The notes: generated by a model from the sequence alone, not told the origin. A DNA stretch of 64,000 nt from Pseudomonas sp. JM0905a (GCF_014700075.1 NZ_JACXBU010000005.1:434001-498000); one strand, 5' to 3'. Numbered from the stretch's first letter, positions 27,850 to 40,071 are shown. Translations and numbers: made by a program.

Positions 27850-28064
27850 TGCCTGTCCTCCTTCGACGAGCGGGCAGCTAGCGAAAAGCGGCGAGGAGCG
27901 TGGAGAGTCTGAGGAAGGAGCCGCGGCAGCCGAGTCGTGTGTAGCTGGAGAGGCCCCCTCCGAGTCCCGCAATCACAGGACACTTTCAGTTTAGTGGCCA
28001 GCCAATGGCTTATTGCCGGTCGGTCCGGCCAGCCGATGAGTGGCCGGCAGTCAGCGTCCAGCGG

Positions 28065-28559
28065 TCAGACGTAGATGCTGACCCCGCCCTTGGCCTGCAG
28101 CCAGTCGCGGTAAGTGGTCAGGGAGTTCGTTTTCTTGTCGCCGTCGTAGCCGACGAAACCGAGGCCGCTGTCCTGCTCGTCGAAGCCGGCGTCGATGAGC
28201 TTCTGCACCTTGTCCTTGAGCTTCAGGGCTTCGTCGCGGTCCAGCTCGGCCACATCCGGCAACTGGATCTTGTCGGCGCCGCCGGACGACGGGTTTTTCG
28301 TCGTGGACTGGGTGCCGCTGAGCTGGCTGCTGCCAATGGCATTGCCCCCGCCGCTCATGGCGCGGAACAGGCCGCCACGGCTCTGGGCGATCAGGGCGTT
28401 GGCATAGCGGCGCAGGTCGGCCACTGGGTCCTGGGGGGCGGTCGATTTGTCTGCGGTCCTGGAATCGGTCTTTTCCGTGCCGGTGCTGTTGCTGCTGTTG
28501 CTCCGGGAGGCGAGGCCCAGGTAGCTGGAGATGGCCGAGTTGGCGGAAATGGTGGTCAT
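28065..28559 (-). CDS. Hypothetical protein, Ser/Thr-rich N-terminal half
   Basis: 164 residues, family not recognised. The N-terminal 100 residues are rich in Ser, Thr, Asn and Gly and likely disordered. The C-terminal 60 residues form a conserved-looking helical region (ELDRDEALKLKDKVQKLIDA, then FDEQDSGLGFVGYDGD). GAGGAAC precedes the ATG at 28559. No signal peptide or membrane segment is present. It is divergent from lhr. The appearance resembles small secreted or structural proteins, but no function is assigned. Confidence 0.65.
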   Translation of the reverse strand: MTTISANSAISSYLGLASRSNSSNSTGTEKTDSRTADKSTAPQDPVADLRRYANALIAQSRGGLFRAMSGGGNAIGSSQLSGTQSTTKNPSSGGADKIQLPDVAELDRDEALKLKDKVQKLIDAGFDEQDSGLGFVGYDGDKKTNSLTTYRDWLQAKGGVSIYV

Positions 28560-28766
28560 GGCAGTTCCTCTGCGCGATCTGACCACCTGATCAGCATGAT
28601 TCGGGCCAGTTTGCTGAAAGGCCCGTGGTTGCTGGGACTTTGAGCACTGGTGTACCAATGCTGCGGCAGGGTCTCGCCGCCGACAGGCAACGGTCTGCCG
28701 GATAGGGCGGCGACCATCGGTCCGTCCCCCTTGAGCGGTCGTTGCGGGCCAACCATAGTGGGAGCC

Positions 28767-31700
28767 ATGACCTCGACCCGCTCATCCACACCGGCCGCGC
28801 TGGAGGGTTTCCATCCCGCCGTCGCCGCCTGGTTCCGCACCAGCTTTCCCGCACCGACGGCGGCCCAGGCCCGCGCCTGGCCGGCCATACGCGCTGGCGC
28901 GAGCACATTGGTGGCAGCGCCCACCGGGTCGGGCAAGACCCTCACCGCGTTCCTTTCCGCCATCGACGAACTGGTCCACGAAGGGCTGGAGCAGGGCGGT
29001 CTGCCGGATCGCTGCACGGTGGTCTACGTCTCGCCGCTGAAGGCGCTGTCCAATGACATCCGCATCAACCTGGAAGAACCCTTGGCAGGCATCCGCGCCG
29101 AGCTGGCACGGCTGGGACTGGAGGATGTGGATATCCGCACTGCCGTGCGCACCGGCGATACGTCCCAGGCCGAGCGCGACGCCATGCGCAAGCGCCCGCC
29201 GCACATCCTGGTGACCACACCGGAATCCCTCTACATCCTGCTCGGCTCCGAATCCGGCCGCGCCATGCTGGCCGGCTGCCGCAGCCTGATCATCGACGAG
29301 ATCCACGCCATCGCCGGCAGCAAGCGCGGCAGCCACCTGATGCTCAGTGCCGAGCGCCTGGAAGCCTTGTGCGGACGCAGCGTGCAGCGCATCGGCCTGT
29401 CCGCCACGCAGAAGCCCATCGAGCGCGTGGCGGAGTTCCTCATGGGCCAGGGTCGCGGTGCCTGCACCCTGGTGGACGTGGGCTACAGCCGTGAACGCGA
29501 CCTGGCCCTCGAAGTGCCGCCGGTGCCGCTGGAAGCGGTGCTGAGCAATGACGCCTGGGAGAAGGTCTACGACCGCCTCGCCGTGCTGGTCGCCGAACAT
29601 CGCACCACCCTGGTTTTCGTCAACACCCGGCGCCTGGCCGAACGTGCCACCCGCCACCTTTCCGAGCGCCTGGGCACCGCCGCCGTCGCTGCCCACCACG
29701 GCAGTCTGGCGCGGGACCTGCGCCTGGACGCAGAGCAGCGCCTCAAGCGCGGTGAGCTCAAGGTGCTGGTGGCCACTGCCTCGCTGGAACTGGGCATCGA
29801 CATCGGCGAGGTGGAGCTCGTCTGTCAGCTCGGTTCGCCACGCAGCATCGCCGCCTTCCTGCAACGGGTCGGCCGTTCCGGCCACAGCGTCGGCGGCACG
29901 CCCAAGGGGCGGCTGTTCCCGCAATCGCGAGACGACCTGATCGAATGCGCGGCCTTGCTGGATTGCGTGCGCCGCGACGAGCTGGACGCGCTGGTGATTC
30001 CCCATGCGCCGCTGGATGTGCTGGCCCAGCAGATGGTGGCCGAAGTGGCCTGCCAGGAATGGGGCGAGGATGAGCTGTATCGCTTGATGATCCGCGCCAT
30101 GCCCTATGCGGACCTGGCGCGGGACCGTTTCGATGCCCTGGTGAGGATGCTGTCCGAGGGCTACAACGGCCGCCAGGGTGTGCGTGGCGCCTACCTGCAT
30201 CGCGATGCGGTGAATCGCCGTCTGCGTGGCCGCCGTTCCGCGCGCCTGACCGCCATCACCTCCGGTGGTGCGATTCCCGAAACCGCCGACTACGCCGTGG
30301 TGCTGGAACCCCAGGGCGTGCCGGTGGGCAGCGTGCACGAGGACTTCGCCGTGGAGAGCCTGGCGGGCGACGTGTTCCAGCTGGGCAACCAGTCCTATCG
30401 CATCCTCCGGGTGGAACCGGGCCGGGTGCGGGTGGAAGACGCCCAGGGCCAGCCGCCGAACATTCCCTTCTGGCTGGGGGAAGCGCCGGGGCGCACGGAT
30501 GAGCTGTCGGCGGCGGTGGCGAGGTTGAGGGCCAGTGTCGAAGGATGGCTGGTGGAGTCCGAGCGTGCCGATGCGGCCCTCACCCCCGGCCCCTCTCCCA
30601 GAGGGAGAGGGGAGCAGTCCGAGCGAGGGGAAAACATCGAGCGGGCTGTCGAGGGGTTGCGCGAAGACATCGGCCTCAGCGACGCGGCGGCGCGGCAGAT
30701 AGTCGAGTACCTGGCGCGGGCCAGGGCTTCGCTGGGGGCGTTGCCGACTCAGAAGCGGCTGGTGATGGAGCGCTTCTTCGACGAAACCGGCGGCATGCAG
30801 CTGATCATCCATTCGCCCTTCGGCAGCCGGCTCAACCGGGCCTGGGGGCTGGCGCTGCGCAAGCGCTTCTGCCGCAACTTCAACTTCGAGCTGCAGGCGG
30901 CGGCCACCGAGGATGCGCTGATCCTCTCGCTGTCCACCAGCCACAGCTTCCCTCTGGACGAAGTCTGGCGCTACCTGCACTCCAACAGCGCCGAACATCT
31001 CCTGATCCAGGCCATCCTCGACGCGCCGCTGTTCGGCGTGCGTTGGCGCTGGAATGCTTCTGCCGCGCTGGCCCTGCCGCGTTACTCCGGTGGCCGCAAG
31101 GTGGCGCCGCAGATCCAGCGCATGCGCAGCGAGGACCTGCTGGCCAGCGTCTTCCCCGATCAGGTGGCCTGTCAGGAGAACCTGGTGGGCGAGCGCGACA
31201 TTCCCGATCATCCGCTGGTGGCCCAGACCCTGGACGACTGCCTGCACGACGCCATGGACACCGAAGGCTGGCTGGCGCTGTTGAGGCGCATGGAGCGTGG
31301 TGACGTGGAACTGGTCGCCCGCGACCTGCCGGCGCCGTCTTCCCTGGCTGCCGAAATCCTCGGAGCGCGTCCCTATGCCTTCCTCGACGATGCGCCGCTG
31401 GAAGAGCGGCGTACCCAGGCTGTGCAGCAACGCCGCTGGACCGACCCGGAATCCGCAGACGACCTGGGCGCGCTGGACGCCGACGCCATCACGGCGGTGG
31501 CCGAGGAAGCCTGGCCGCAGGTGCGCGATGCCGATGAAATGCACGAAGCCGTGCTGGCCCAGGCCTGCATCACCCAGGCCGAAGTGGAGGCCAACGAGGG
31601 CTGGAACGGTTGGCTGGCGCAGCTGGCCAAGGCCCGCCGCGTCGCCTGCCTGCAACTGGATGGGCAGCCGACCCTGTGGTTGGCGGCCGAACGGCTGCAA

Positions 31701-33179
31701 CAGTTCCGCGCCCTTTTTCCGGATGCCGTCCTCAAGCCGGCCATCACGGCGCCCGAGGGCTTCACCGCTGAATGGCCCGTGGAGACGGCGCTGCTGGAAG
31801 TGGTGCGCGCCCGGCTTGGCGGTTTCGGCCCGCTGACACTGGCGAAACTGGCTGCCGATCTGCACCAGGCCCCTGCAGACCTGACCTTCGCCCTGGTGAG
31901 CCTGGAGCGAGAGGGCCAGGTGCTGCGAGGACGCTTCACCCCCGGAGCGTCGGAAGAGGAATGGTGCGAGCGCCATCTGCTGGCGCGCATCCATCGCTAC
32001 ACGGTCAAGCGGTTGCGCCGGGAGATCGAACCGGTGGAGCGCGCCGACTTCATGCGCTTCCTGTTCGACTGGCAGCGCGTCGCGCCCTCCGCCCAGGTGC
32101 GCGGTGCCGAAGCGCTGGCCACGGTGCTGGGGCAGCTGGAGGGCTTCGAGGCGGCGGCTGGTGCCTGGGAAAGCGAGATATTGCCCAGCCGCGTGGCCGA
32201 CTACGGCATCAACTGGCTGGATGACCTGTGCCGCGCAGGCCGGCTGGTCTGGTGCCGTTTGGGTGGACGCGGCAAGGTGGCGGCGGGACCGGTGCGCAGC
32301 ACGCCCATCCTGCTATTGCCGCGCAAGAGCCTGGGTCTCTGGCGGGCCTGCCTGCAGGATGCGCCGACTCCGGAACCCTCCCCGCGCGCCGAACGGGTGC
32401 GGCAGGTGCTGGCCAGCCAGGGTGCACTGTTCTTCGACGAACTGATGGACGAAGCCCACCTGCTGCGCAGCGAGCTGGAGGATTGCCTCGGCGAACTGGT
32501 GGCGCTGGGCCTGGCCAATGCCGACAGCTTCGCCGGCCTGCGTTCCCTGCTCCTGCCTGCCGCACGCCGCAGCCGCCACGACCGCCGTGCCCGCCTGGCC
32601 CTGGCCAACATGCAGGACGCCGGACGCTGGGCCTTGTTGCGAGGCAAGACGGAGGAGGGCAACGGCAAGGTTCCGGTCGAGAGCCTGGAACATGTGGCGC
32701 GCACCCTGCTGCGCCGCTACGGCGTGGTGGGCTGGCGCCTGCTGGAGCGCGAAGCCGACTGGCTACCGCCCTGGCGCGACCTGCTGCGGGTCTATCACCG
32801 CCTGGAAGCACGCGGCGAGATACGCGGTGGGCGCTTCGTGGCCGGCGTCTCCGGCGAACAGTTCGCCCTGCCGGAAGCCGTCGGCCTGCTGCGGGAAGTC
32901 CGCAAGCGTCCGCTGGACGGCAGCCTGGTCAGCCTCGCCGCCTGCGACCCGCTGAACCTGCTGGGCACCTTGCTGGCCGGCATCAAGGTACCGGCCGTGG
33001 CAGGCAACCGCCTGCTGCTGCGCGATGGCGTGCCGGTGGCGACACTGGTGGCGGGCAAGGTGAACCTGCTGCAGGACGCCGATCCGGCCACCGCCAACGA
33101 ATGGCGCGCGGCGCTGATCCGCCAGCCGGCGGCAACGCCGCTGGGGCAGCAGTCGCGACGGGCGCGGATGCCGTTGTAG
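28767..33179 (+). CDS. lhr: Large helicase-related protein Lhr (long form)
   Basis: 1470-residue superfamily 2 DNA helicase. Walker A is APTGSGKT (residues 51-58), followed by the DEIH box in [11 protein letters not shown], motif III LSATQKP, and the RecA2 motifs VGRSGHS. The Lhr winged-helix/beta-barrel core and the long C-terminal extension of Lhr-L proteins follow. Lhr is linked to DNA repair. A palindromic repeat is inserted in frame at about residues 598-620. GGAG lies only two bases before the ATG at 28767, so the exact start is uncertain; the N-terminal fit to Lhr supports it. Confidence 0.93.
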   Translation: MTSTRSSTPAALEGFHPAVAAWFRTSFPAPTAAQARAWPAIRAGASTLVAAPTGSGKTLTAFLSAIDELVHEGLEQGGLPDRCTVVYVSPLKALSNDIRINLEEPLAGIRAELARLGLEDVDIRTAVRTGDTSQAERDAMRKRPPHILVTTPESLYILLGSESGRAMLAGCRSLIIDEIHAIAGSKRGSHLMLSAERLEALCGRSVQRIGLSATQKPIERVAEFLMGQGRGACTLVDVGYSRERDLALEVPPVPLEAVLSNDAWEKVYDRLAVLVAEHRTTLVFVNTRRLAERATRHLSERLGTAAVAAHHGSLARDLRLDAEQRLKRGELKVLVATASLELGIDIGEVELVCQLGSPRSIAAFLQRVGRSGHSVGGTPKGRLFPQSRDDLIECAALLDCVRRDELDALVIPHAPLDVLAQQMVAEVACQEWGEDELYRLMIRAMPYADLARDRFDALVRMLSEGYNGRQGVRGAYLHRDAVNRRLRGRRSARLTAITSGGAIPETADYAVVLEPQGVPVGSVHEDFAVESLAGDVFQLGNQSYRILRVEPGRVRVEDAQGQPPNIPFWLGEAPGRTDELSAAVARLRASVEGWLVESERADAALTPGPSPRGRGEQSERGENIERAVEGLREDIGLSDAAARQIVEYLARARASLGALPTQKRLVMERFFDETGGMQLIIHSPFGSRLNRAWGLALRKRFCRNFNFELQAAATEDALILSLSTSHSFPLDEVWRYLHSNSAEHLLIQAILDAPLFGVRWRWNASAALALPRYSGGRKVAPQIQRMRSEDLLASVFPDQVACQENLVGERDIPDHPLVAQTLDDCLHDAMDTEGWLALLRRMERGDVELVARDLPAPSSLAAEILGARPYAFLDDAPLEERRTQAVQQRRWTDPESADDLGALDADAITAVAEEAWPQVRDADEMHEAVLAQACITQAEVEANEGWNGWLAQLAKARRVACLQLDGQPTLWLAAERLQQFRALFPDAVLKPAITAPEGFTAEWPVETALLEVVRARLGGFGPLTLAKLAADLHQAPADLTFALVSLEREGQVLRGRFTPGASEEEWCERHLLARIHRYTVKRLRREIEPVERADFMRFLFDWQRVAPSAQVRGAEALATVLGQLEGFEAAAGAWESEILPSRVADYGINWLDDLCRAGRLVWCRLGGRGKVAAGPVRSTPILLLPRKSLGLWRACLQDAPTPEPSPRAERVRQVLASQGALFFDELMDEAHLLRSELEDCLGELVALGLANADSFAGLRSLLLPAARRSRHDRRARLALANMQDAGRWALLRGKTEEGNGKVPVESLEHVARTLLRRYGVVGWRLLEREADWLPPWRDLLRVYHRLEARGEIRGGRFVAGVSGEQFALPEAVGLLREVRKRPLDGSLVSLAACDPLNLLGTLLAGIKVPAVAGNRLLLRDGVPVATLVAGKVNLLQDADPATANEWRAALIRQPAATPLGQQSRRARMPL
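30556..30625. repeat. Family B palindromic repeat inserted in frame inside lhr
   Basis: CCCCTCTCCC-AGA-GGGAGAGGGG (30590-30612), preceded by CCCTCACCCCCGG, is the same unit found between genes at 11,083, 33,210, 38,510 and 38,650. It is flanked by perfect 10-bp direct copies of AGTCCGAGCG at 30556-30565 and 30616-30625, exactly 60 bp apart, so 20 codons were gained without a frameshift (encoding [13 protein letters not shown]). Confidence 0.85.
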
Positions 33180-33203
33180 AGGGAGAATTCGGGGCTGGGC
33201 CAA

Positions 33204-33312
33204 CCTCCCTCACCCCAACCCTCTCCCAGAGGGAGAGGGGGCTGTCCGTGCCTCGGATGACCGGCATGTGTCACCCCTCTCCCTTCGGGAGAGGGGGCGG
33301 GGGTGAGGGGGT
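33204..33312. repeat. Two family B palindromic repeats in opposite orientation
   Basis: The gap after lhr has CCTCACCCCAACCCTCTCCC-AGA-GGGAGAGGG (33207-33240) and then the reverse unit CCCTCTCCC-TTC-GGGAGAGGG with GGGGGTGAGGGG (33273-33312). Together they may form an extended hairpin at the 3' end of the lhr message. Confidence 0.8.
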
Positions 33313-33414
33313 ATCAGCCGGCGCGGACGTCCCTAACCACTTGAAACCGCTCAGAAATTGACCCGAGGCGTGTAGCCCCGCGCGACGTCTGGCCCCTGGC
33401 CATCTCCCGACAGG

Positions 33415-33481
33415 TTATCCACAGCTTCATCCACCGTTTTTGTGGGTATGCGCCGATCATGCTTCGTCGGACTTATCCACA
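33415..33481. promoter_or_regulatory. Two DnaA-box-like sequences
   Basis: Perfect TTATCCACA occurs at 33415-33423 and again at 33473-33481, in the same orientation 58 bp apart. The second lies in the 3' end of the neighbouring coding sequence. They match the DnaA consensus; whether DnaA binds is unknown. Confidence 0.4.
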
Positions 33482-34215
33482 GCCATCAAGGGGGCGAGCA
33501 GGGTACACATGCTTCGCCAGTGGGAGCCTTCCCAGTACAGGCGATCGCAGGCGGTGCAGCTGAGGAAGCGGGAGTAGAGCGCGCCGATGCGCGGTGGCAG
33601 GCGCGGGCGGGCCAGTTCCGGGGCGATTTCCTGCAGTGGGTGGTTGCAGTGCAGGCAGAGGCTGAAGGGCTTGGCGCTGCGGGCCAGGTCCAGGCGCTCG
33701 AACAACTCGCGCAGTTGCAGCGAGGGTTTCAGGGCGTGCACGTAGCAGCCGTGGGTGATGATGCGGCGCTTGAGCAGCTCGCGGTCGCGGGTCAGCACGA
33801 TGCGCCCTTCGTGGGCCGAGATTGCGGCGATCTGGCCGTCTTCAAAGCGGTTGTCGTAGAGGGTGTCGAAGCCGGACATGCGTAGCAGGCTGGCAAGGCC
33901 GCCCAGGTGTGCGTCGGCAACGAAGCGCAGCACCCGCAGCGGCCTGGTGCGGACCTTGAGCAACGGGCTGATGTCCAGCGTCTCGAACTTGGGATAGACC
34001 GCCACCCGGTCGCCGTCGAGTATCACCCGCTCGAAGCCCACCGATTCGCCATTGAGCAGCACCAGTTCCACCTCGGTATGGGGCACGCCGAGGGCTTCGA
34101 TCATGTGCTTGACGGTGGCCGCCCGGGCGCAGGCGCAGGTGAAGGCCTGTCGGCGCCGTCCGGCCGGCAGGAAGTCGTTGAGCTCTTCGTAGAAGCGGAA
34201 TGTTGCCCTGACCAT
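33457..34215 (-). CDS. Mut7-C RNase-domain protein with ubiquitin-like N-domain
   Basis: 252 residues. The N-terminal beta-grasp (ThiS/ubiquitin-like) domain (about 1-85) is followed by a Mut7-C PIN-like domain starting RVLRFVADAHLGGLASLLRM with acidic residues typical of PIN nucleases and IVLTRDRELLKRR. A C-terminal zinc ribbon has CLHCNH and CTACDR. Mut7-C proteins are predicted RNA-processing nucleases. The ATG at 34215 lacks a strong ribosome-binding site. It stands 55 bp from the peroxiredoxin gene on the same strand. Confidence 0.87.
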   Translation of the reverse strand: MVRATFRFYEELNDFLPAGRRRQAFTCACARAATVKHMIEALGVPHTEVELVLLNGESVGFERVILDGDRVAVYPKFETLDISPLLKVRTRPLRVLRFVADAHLGGLASLLRMSGFDTLYDNRFEDGQIAAISAHEGRIVLTRDRELLKRRIITHGCYVHALKPSLQLRELFERLDLARSAKPFSLCLHCNHPLQEIAPELARPRLPPRIGALYSRFLSCTACDRLYWEGSHWRSMCTLLAPLMAVDKSDEA

Positions 34216-34270
34216 GCAGGACAGTATGGCAGGCCGTGGCGCGCCCTCCGTGGGGGGGGCGCGCGAGCGG

Positions 34271-34924
34271 TCATTTCGGCTGGGCGACGACCCGCAGGTA
34301 GGGCTTCAGGGTCTTGTAGCCGTCGGGGTACTTCTTCTTCGCGTCTTCGTCGGAGACCGAGGTGGGGATGATCACGTCGTCACCCGGACGCCAGTTCACC
34401 GGCGTCGCCACCGTGTGCTTGGCGTTGAGCTGCAGCGAGTCCAGCAGGCGCAGCACCTCGTCGAAGTTGCGGCCGGCGCTCATGGGGTAGATGAGCATGG
34501 CCTTGACCTTCTTGTCCGGGCCGATGATGAACACCGAGCGCACCGTGGCGTTGTCCACGGCGGTGCGCGGGCCGGCGCTGGCGTTGGGGTGGATCATGTC
34601 GTAGAGCTTGGCCACCACCAGGTTCTCGTCGCCGATCATCGGGTAGTTGACCGCATGCCCCTGGGTTTCCTCGATATCACCGACCCATTTGCGGTGGTCG
34701 CTGACCGGGTCTACGGAGAGGCCGATCACCTTGGTATTGCGCTTGTCGAATTCAGGCTTGAGCTTGGCCATGTAGCCGAGCTCAGTGGTGCAGACCGGGG
34801 TGAAGTCCTTCGGGTGGGAGAACAGAATGGCCCACTGGTCACCGATCCACTGGTGGAAATTGATGGTGCCTTCGGTGCTGTCCACGGTGAAATCGGGTGC
34901 TTCATCACCAATGCGGATTGCCAT
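34271..34924 (-). CDS. lsfA: 1-Cys peroxiredoxin, LsfA/Prx6 type
   Basis: 217-residue peroxiredoxin that reduces hydrogen and organic peroxides. The peroxidatic Cys45 lies in FTPVCTTELG. The Prx6-type C-terminal extension (about 150-217, with TPVNWRPGDDVIIP) is present, and no second conserved resolving Cys is evident. Strong similarity to Pseudomonas LsfA, known from sulfate-starvation and oxidative-stress responses. AAGGAGA precedes the ATG. Cytoplasmic, no signal sequence. Confidence 0.93.
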   Translation of the reverse strand: MAIRIGDEAPDFTVDSTEGTINFHQWIGDQWAILFSHPKDFTPVCTTELGYMAKLKPEFDKRNTKVIGLSVDPVSDHRKWVGDIEETQGHAVNYPMIGDENLVVAKLYDMIHPNASAGPRTAVDNATVRSVFIIGPDKKVKAMLIYPMSAGRNFDEVLRLLDSLQLNAKHTVATPVNWRPGDDVIIPTSVSDEDAKKKYPDGYKTLKPYLRVVAQPK

Positions 34925-35181
34925 GTACGTTCTCCTTTGTGTCTGGCTGTCGGGAGCTACCGCGAGGGCAGCACAGATCGCGGAGGGCCCTGTGGCCTGC
35001 CGGGGCTAACAGTATAGGTCGGGGTTTCGAGGCTGCCCGGAAGGCGGAAGATCAGCGGTCATGCGCCGGTTCCCGGGGGTGTTATTCCTACCCGAAGGAG
35101 GTCGTCGGAAGCCTGTTTGTCGACAGGGCCCGTGGCGGGGCGCGCCTGGTGGGCGGCCTGTAGCGGGACCTGCCTACGAAC

Positions 35182-35207
35182 GGGGAGCAGCCGGACGGCC
35201 GCTCCCC
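35182..35207. terminator. Hairpin downstream of the EthD gene
   Basis: GGGGAGC (35182-35188) pairs with GCTCCCC (35201-35207), with further GCCG/CGGC pairing inside the loop. It lies 6 bp past the minus-strand EthD stop. No clear T-tract. The rest of 34,925-35,181 holds no gene that I can see. Confidence 0.45.
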
Positions 35208-35213
35208 TTGGGT

Positions 35214-35933
35214 TCAAAGCGCGGCAGCGGTCTTGAGCACGTACTGGCTGGTGGGCAGCACGTCGAGCTTGTCGAAATCGATGAAGCGATTGCAGCTGTC
35301 CATCATCGCCGCGAGGTTCTGCTGGAACTTCGGCTCATCCCCCGGCGCGTCGAAGAACGCCATGGGATCGGTCATGGCGGCCGGCGGGAAGGCTTCCTCG
35401 ACTATCGCATCCACCGGCGCGGCGCCGTGGGTGAGTGCGCGCACCACCAGGTTCTGCACGTAGAGGAAATTGTCCTGGGTGTCGATGGCGACCCGGGTGT
35501 GATGGTTGCGCCAGATATCCAGCCAGGCGTCGCGGGTCAGGCGCGGCGGGCAGCTGAGGAAGGCGATCTGCGAGAAACCGTGGGTGCGCTGACCGGCGTG
35601 GGCGGGGAAGCGGGTATTGCGAATCACCACCGATTCGCTCACCAGGTAGGCCGCCAGACGGGTGGAAACCGCCTTCAGGACGTCATCGAAAGGGCGGCGT
35701 ACGTCAGCGTTGGCGCTGTCGGCCCAGAGCGACAGGGTGGCGTCCGGCAGAGGCCGGTTGTTTTCCTGGCGCAGGCCGGCGGCGGGGGCGACATCGGAGT
35801 CGGCCAGGTTCACCTGCAGGCCCCGGGCGCCCAGGCTGAAGAGCTGCTCGGCGACCACGCCACGCAGGCGTTGGGAGAAGCTGTCGAGGCTGTCCTGCGG
35901 GTCGCGCCACAGGGTGTAGATGATCTTTTCCAC
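35214..35933 (-). CDS. EthD-domain protein
   Basis: 239 residues with two repeats of the dimeric alpha/beta barrel (EthD) type: the first around MEKIIYTLWRDPQDSLDSFS and the second around FLSCPPRLTRDAWLDIWRNHHTRVA. EthD proteins accompany oxygenases and SDRs in degradation clusters; their exact role is often unclear. The start is a GTG at 35933 with AAGGA six bases upstream. The leader has AACAACAA overlapping the ribosome-binding site and a cluster-type dyad box at 35992, so it belongs to the right-hand catabolic regulon although fusA2 separates it from the rest. Confidence 0.8.
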   Translation of the reverse strand: MEKIIYTLWRDPQDSLDSFSQRLRGVVAEQLFSLGARGLQVNLADSDVAPAAGLRQENNRPLPDATLSLWADSANADVRRPFDDVLKAVSTRLAAYLVSESVVIRNTRFPAHAGQRTHGFSQIAFLSCPPRLTRDAWLDIWRNHHTRVAIDTQDNFLYVQNLVVRALTHGAAPVDAIVEEAFPPAAMTDPMAFFDAPGDEPKFQQNLAAMMDSCNRFIDFDKLDVLPTSQYVLKTAAAL

Positions 35934-35991
35934 GGCAAGGTCCTTGTTGTTATGGAGGCCCCCAGACCATGCGGCCTGGCCGGTGGCCCTG

Positions 35992-36010
35992 CATCGTCCA
36001 CCCGGACTAG
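35992..36010 (-). promoter_or_regulatory. Regulon box upstream of the EthD gene
   Basis: On the minus strand: CTAGTCC-GGGT-GGACGATG, a perfect match to the shared consensus. A -10-like CATGGT (35966-35971) follows exactly 20 bp downstream, and the start codon is 58 bp away. Confidence 0.8.
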
Positions 36011-36201
36011 CGGATGAGCGGCCGGTGGTACAGGCAAGGCGGTGCTAGCGTTAGGGAAGGGGACACGCGGCCTTGGGGGCTGCCATTCCCTTGCAGCACG
36101 GCCACTCGCCCACAACCCTTGTATCCGAACCCGGTGCCGGTGGCACCGCCGGCGAACGTGCGGCCCTGCCATAACCCATAACCCGCACGGAGGTGATCGC
36201 C

Positions 36202-38304
<2,103 letters not shown>

Positions 38305-38417
38305 GGTTGGCAGGGTCTGGAGCTTGCGTAGGTTGTGGCGGGCGGCGTTCCGCTAGAGCGAAGCGAAACCCAACGATCGAGACCGCATTGTTGGGCCTCG
38401 TTCCTCGGACCAACCTA

Positions 38418-38750
38418 CGGCAGATCTTCGATCTGCATGGCGAATGAATTCGCCCCCACAGGATATGTGCCAGGGCAGGGCGGTGCCGGCGCGAGTCACC
38501 CCTCTCCGCTTCAGGGAGAGGGGCCGGGGGTGAGGGTGTAGTGCCCCGCGCGGATTTCCAACGGCAGATCTTCGATCTGCATGGCGAATGAATTCGCCCC
38601 CACAGGATATGTGCCAGGGCAGGGCGGTACCGGCGCGAGTCACCCCTCTCCCTCTGGGAGAGGGGCCGGGGGTGAGGGTGTAGTGCCCCGCTCGGGATTC
38701 CAATGGCAGCTCGTCAATCTGCATCAGCGAATGAATTCGCCCCCACAAGA
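38418..38750. repeat. Tandem 144-bp repeat of palindromic units
   Basis: The 515-bp gap after fusA2 has no gene. A unit starting CGGCAGATCTTCGATCTGCA begins at 38418 and again at 38562 (144 bp apart, nearly identical), with a third partial copy from about 38704. Each unit contains a family A element (38439-38460, 38583-38604, 38726-38747) and, in the first two, a family B hairpin (about 38503-38523 and 38645-38665). Family C sequence (AACCTAC type) precedes it at 38330-38418. Confidence 0.85.
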
Positions 38751-38770
38751 AAGTTCTGCCAACCCAAAAG

Positions 38771-38796
38771 AAAAACGGGCCCGAAGGCCCGTTTTC
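38771..38796 (-). terminator. Rho-independent terminator of the LLM gene
   Basis: ACGGGCC-CGAA-GGCCCGT with flanking A and T runs. Read on the minus strand it gives a 7-bp GC stem, a TTCG loop and a long T-rich tail, 24 bp after the LLM stop codon. The A/T runs on both sides could make it bidirectional. Confidence 0.85.
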
Positions 38797-38819
38797 CATT
38801 CCTCACTCCGCTGCTCAGG

Positions 38820-39947
38820 TCAGTCCTTCTGTTTGCGGAAGTAGGGAATCACGTGTTCGCCGATGTTCTTCAGCGTCTCCAGCTGTGCCCACTGGGGCAC
38901 GGTGCCCATCTGGCAGATGAAGAGGATTTCGTCGGCGCCGGCGTCGATCAGGCGCTGCACGTAGCCGATGCAGTCGCTTACGGTGCCGTAGGCATGGTTG
39001 GGGTTCATCATCGCCATGGTCGGGTCGGAGAAGTCGACCTTGACCTCCTCGGAGGCGAAGCGCGACTTGATCACCGCCTGGCCGTTGCCGTCGACGAAGG
39101 TGTCGTCCTTCCACTTCTCCGGGTCCGGGCGCTCGCCGCCGGCGTACCAGTACGCCAGGGATTCCATGAAGTAGCGCTGGCCACGGATGCCGATGTGGCG
39201 GGCCTTCTCGTTATCGTCCAGGACGATGGCCGGGCACAGGGCGGCGATGTGGCGATTGGGGCGGAAGCCCACCTGGTTCTTCTCGTCACGGTTGTCCCAG
39301 GCCTCGTGGTAAACGGCGACCTTCTTGGCGATTTCCTCGGGGCCGCCGAAGCCCAGCACCAGGGCGCCCATGCCACGGCCGCCAGCGTTCTTCAGCGACT
39401 CGGTGTTGGTGCAGGCCAGGTACATCGGCGGATGCGGGTCCTGGTAGGGCTTGGGATGGATCGGGCGTTTCGGGATCTTCACGAAGTCGCCGTTATGTTC
39501 GATCTCGTCCTGCACGAACATCTTCGGGATCAGGTACATGGCTTCGTCGATCTGCGGCTGCAGAGTGGCCAGGTCGTAGCCGAAAGTGCCGGCCTCCTGC
39601 TGGGTGCCGCCCTTGCCCACACCGAAGTGCACGCGGCCCTTGGACAGCAGGTCGAGGGTGGCGATGCGCTCGGCCACCTTCACCGGGTGGTTCATGGCCG
39701 GCGGCAGACAGACCACGCCGTGGCCGATGCCGATGCGCTCGGTCTTGCCGGCGACGAAGGCCAGCATGGTTTCCGGCGCCGACATGTGGGAGTAGTTGGT
39801 CAGCGCGGTGTGTTCCACGCACCAGAAATTGTCGAAACCGAGCTTGTCGGCGAGTACGGCCTGCTCGACGGTTTCGTCGAAGATGCGACGGTCGCCCTCG
39901 CGGCTGGAGTCGATCGTCTGTGCCTCATAGATCAGGGAGAATTTCAT
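38820..39947 (-). CDS. LLM-class flavin-dependent oxidoreductase
   Basis: 375 residues of the luciferase-like monooxygenase fold. It starts MKFSLIYEAQ, then shows FDNFWCVEHTALTNYS, the flavin-site segment GIGHGVVCLPPAMNHPVKVAERIATLDLLSKGR broken over residues 75-105, and VHFGVGKGGTQQEAGTFG. It would use FMN (or F420) to oxygenate or oxidise its substrate. The longer frame to 40007 is not supported by a ribosome-binding site. AAGAACAAGAAGG lies before the start and a regulon box at 40032. Confidence 0.87.
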   Translation of the reverse strand: MKFSLIYEAQTIDSSREGDRRIFDETVEQAVLADKLGFDNFWCVEHTALTNYSHMSAPETMLAFVAGKTERIGIGHGVVCLPPAMNHPVKVAERIATLDLLSKGRVHFGVGKGGTQQEAGTFGYDLATLQPQIDEAMYLIPKMFVQDEIEHNGDFVKIPKRPIHPKPYQDPHPPMYLACTNTESLKNAGGRGMGALVLGFGGPEEIAKKVAVYHEAWDNRDEKNQVGFRPNRHIAALCPAIVLDDNEKARHIGIRGQRYFMESLAYWYAGGERPDPEKWKDDTFVDGNGQAVIKSRFASEEVKVDFSDPTMAMMNPNHAYGTVSDCIGYVQRLIDAGADEILFICQMGTVPQWAQLETLKNIGEHVIPYFRKQKD

Positions 39948-40031
39948 GCGTTTGGCCCTTCTTGTTCTTCGATTGGTCAACCCGGAGATGTCGGGTCTTG
40001 AGTGCATGGTGTGGGATCGAAAACCGCGCTG

Positions 40032-40050
40032 AATCCCCCAAAGGGACTAG
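40032..40050 (-). promoter_or_regulatory. Regulon box upstream of the LLM gene
   Basis: Minus strand: CTAGTCC-CTTT-GGGGGATT. The left half-site is perfect, the right is degenerate. A CACCAT hexamer (40006-40011) follows 20 bp downstream; the start codon is 84 bp away. Confidence 0.65.
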
Positions 40051-40071
40051 TCATCTTGATGCCCCGCACAG

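Noticed and set aside
28782-31994. 1070-residue open frame antisense to lhr
   Set aside because: It mirrors the lhr codons, has low-complexity Gln/His/Arg composition and no ribosome-binding site; a GC-rich shadow frame.
38418-38750. CRISPR array
   Set aside because: The repeated unit is 144 bp with no short unique spacers, and no cas genes are nearby.
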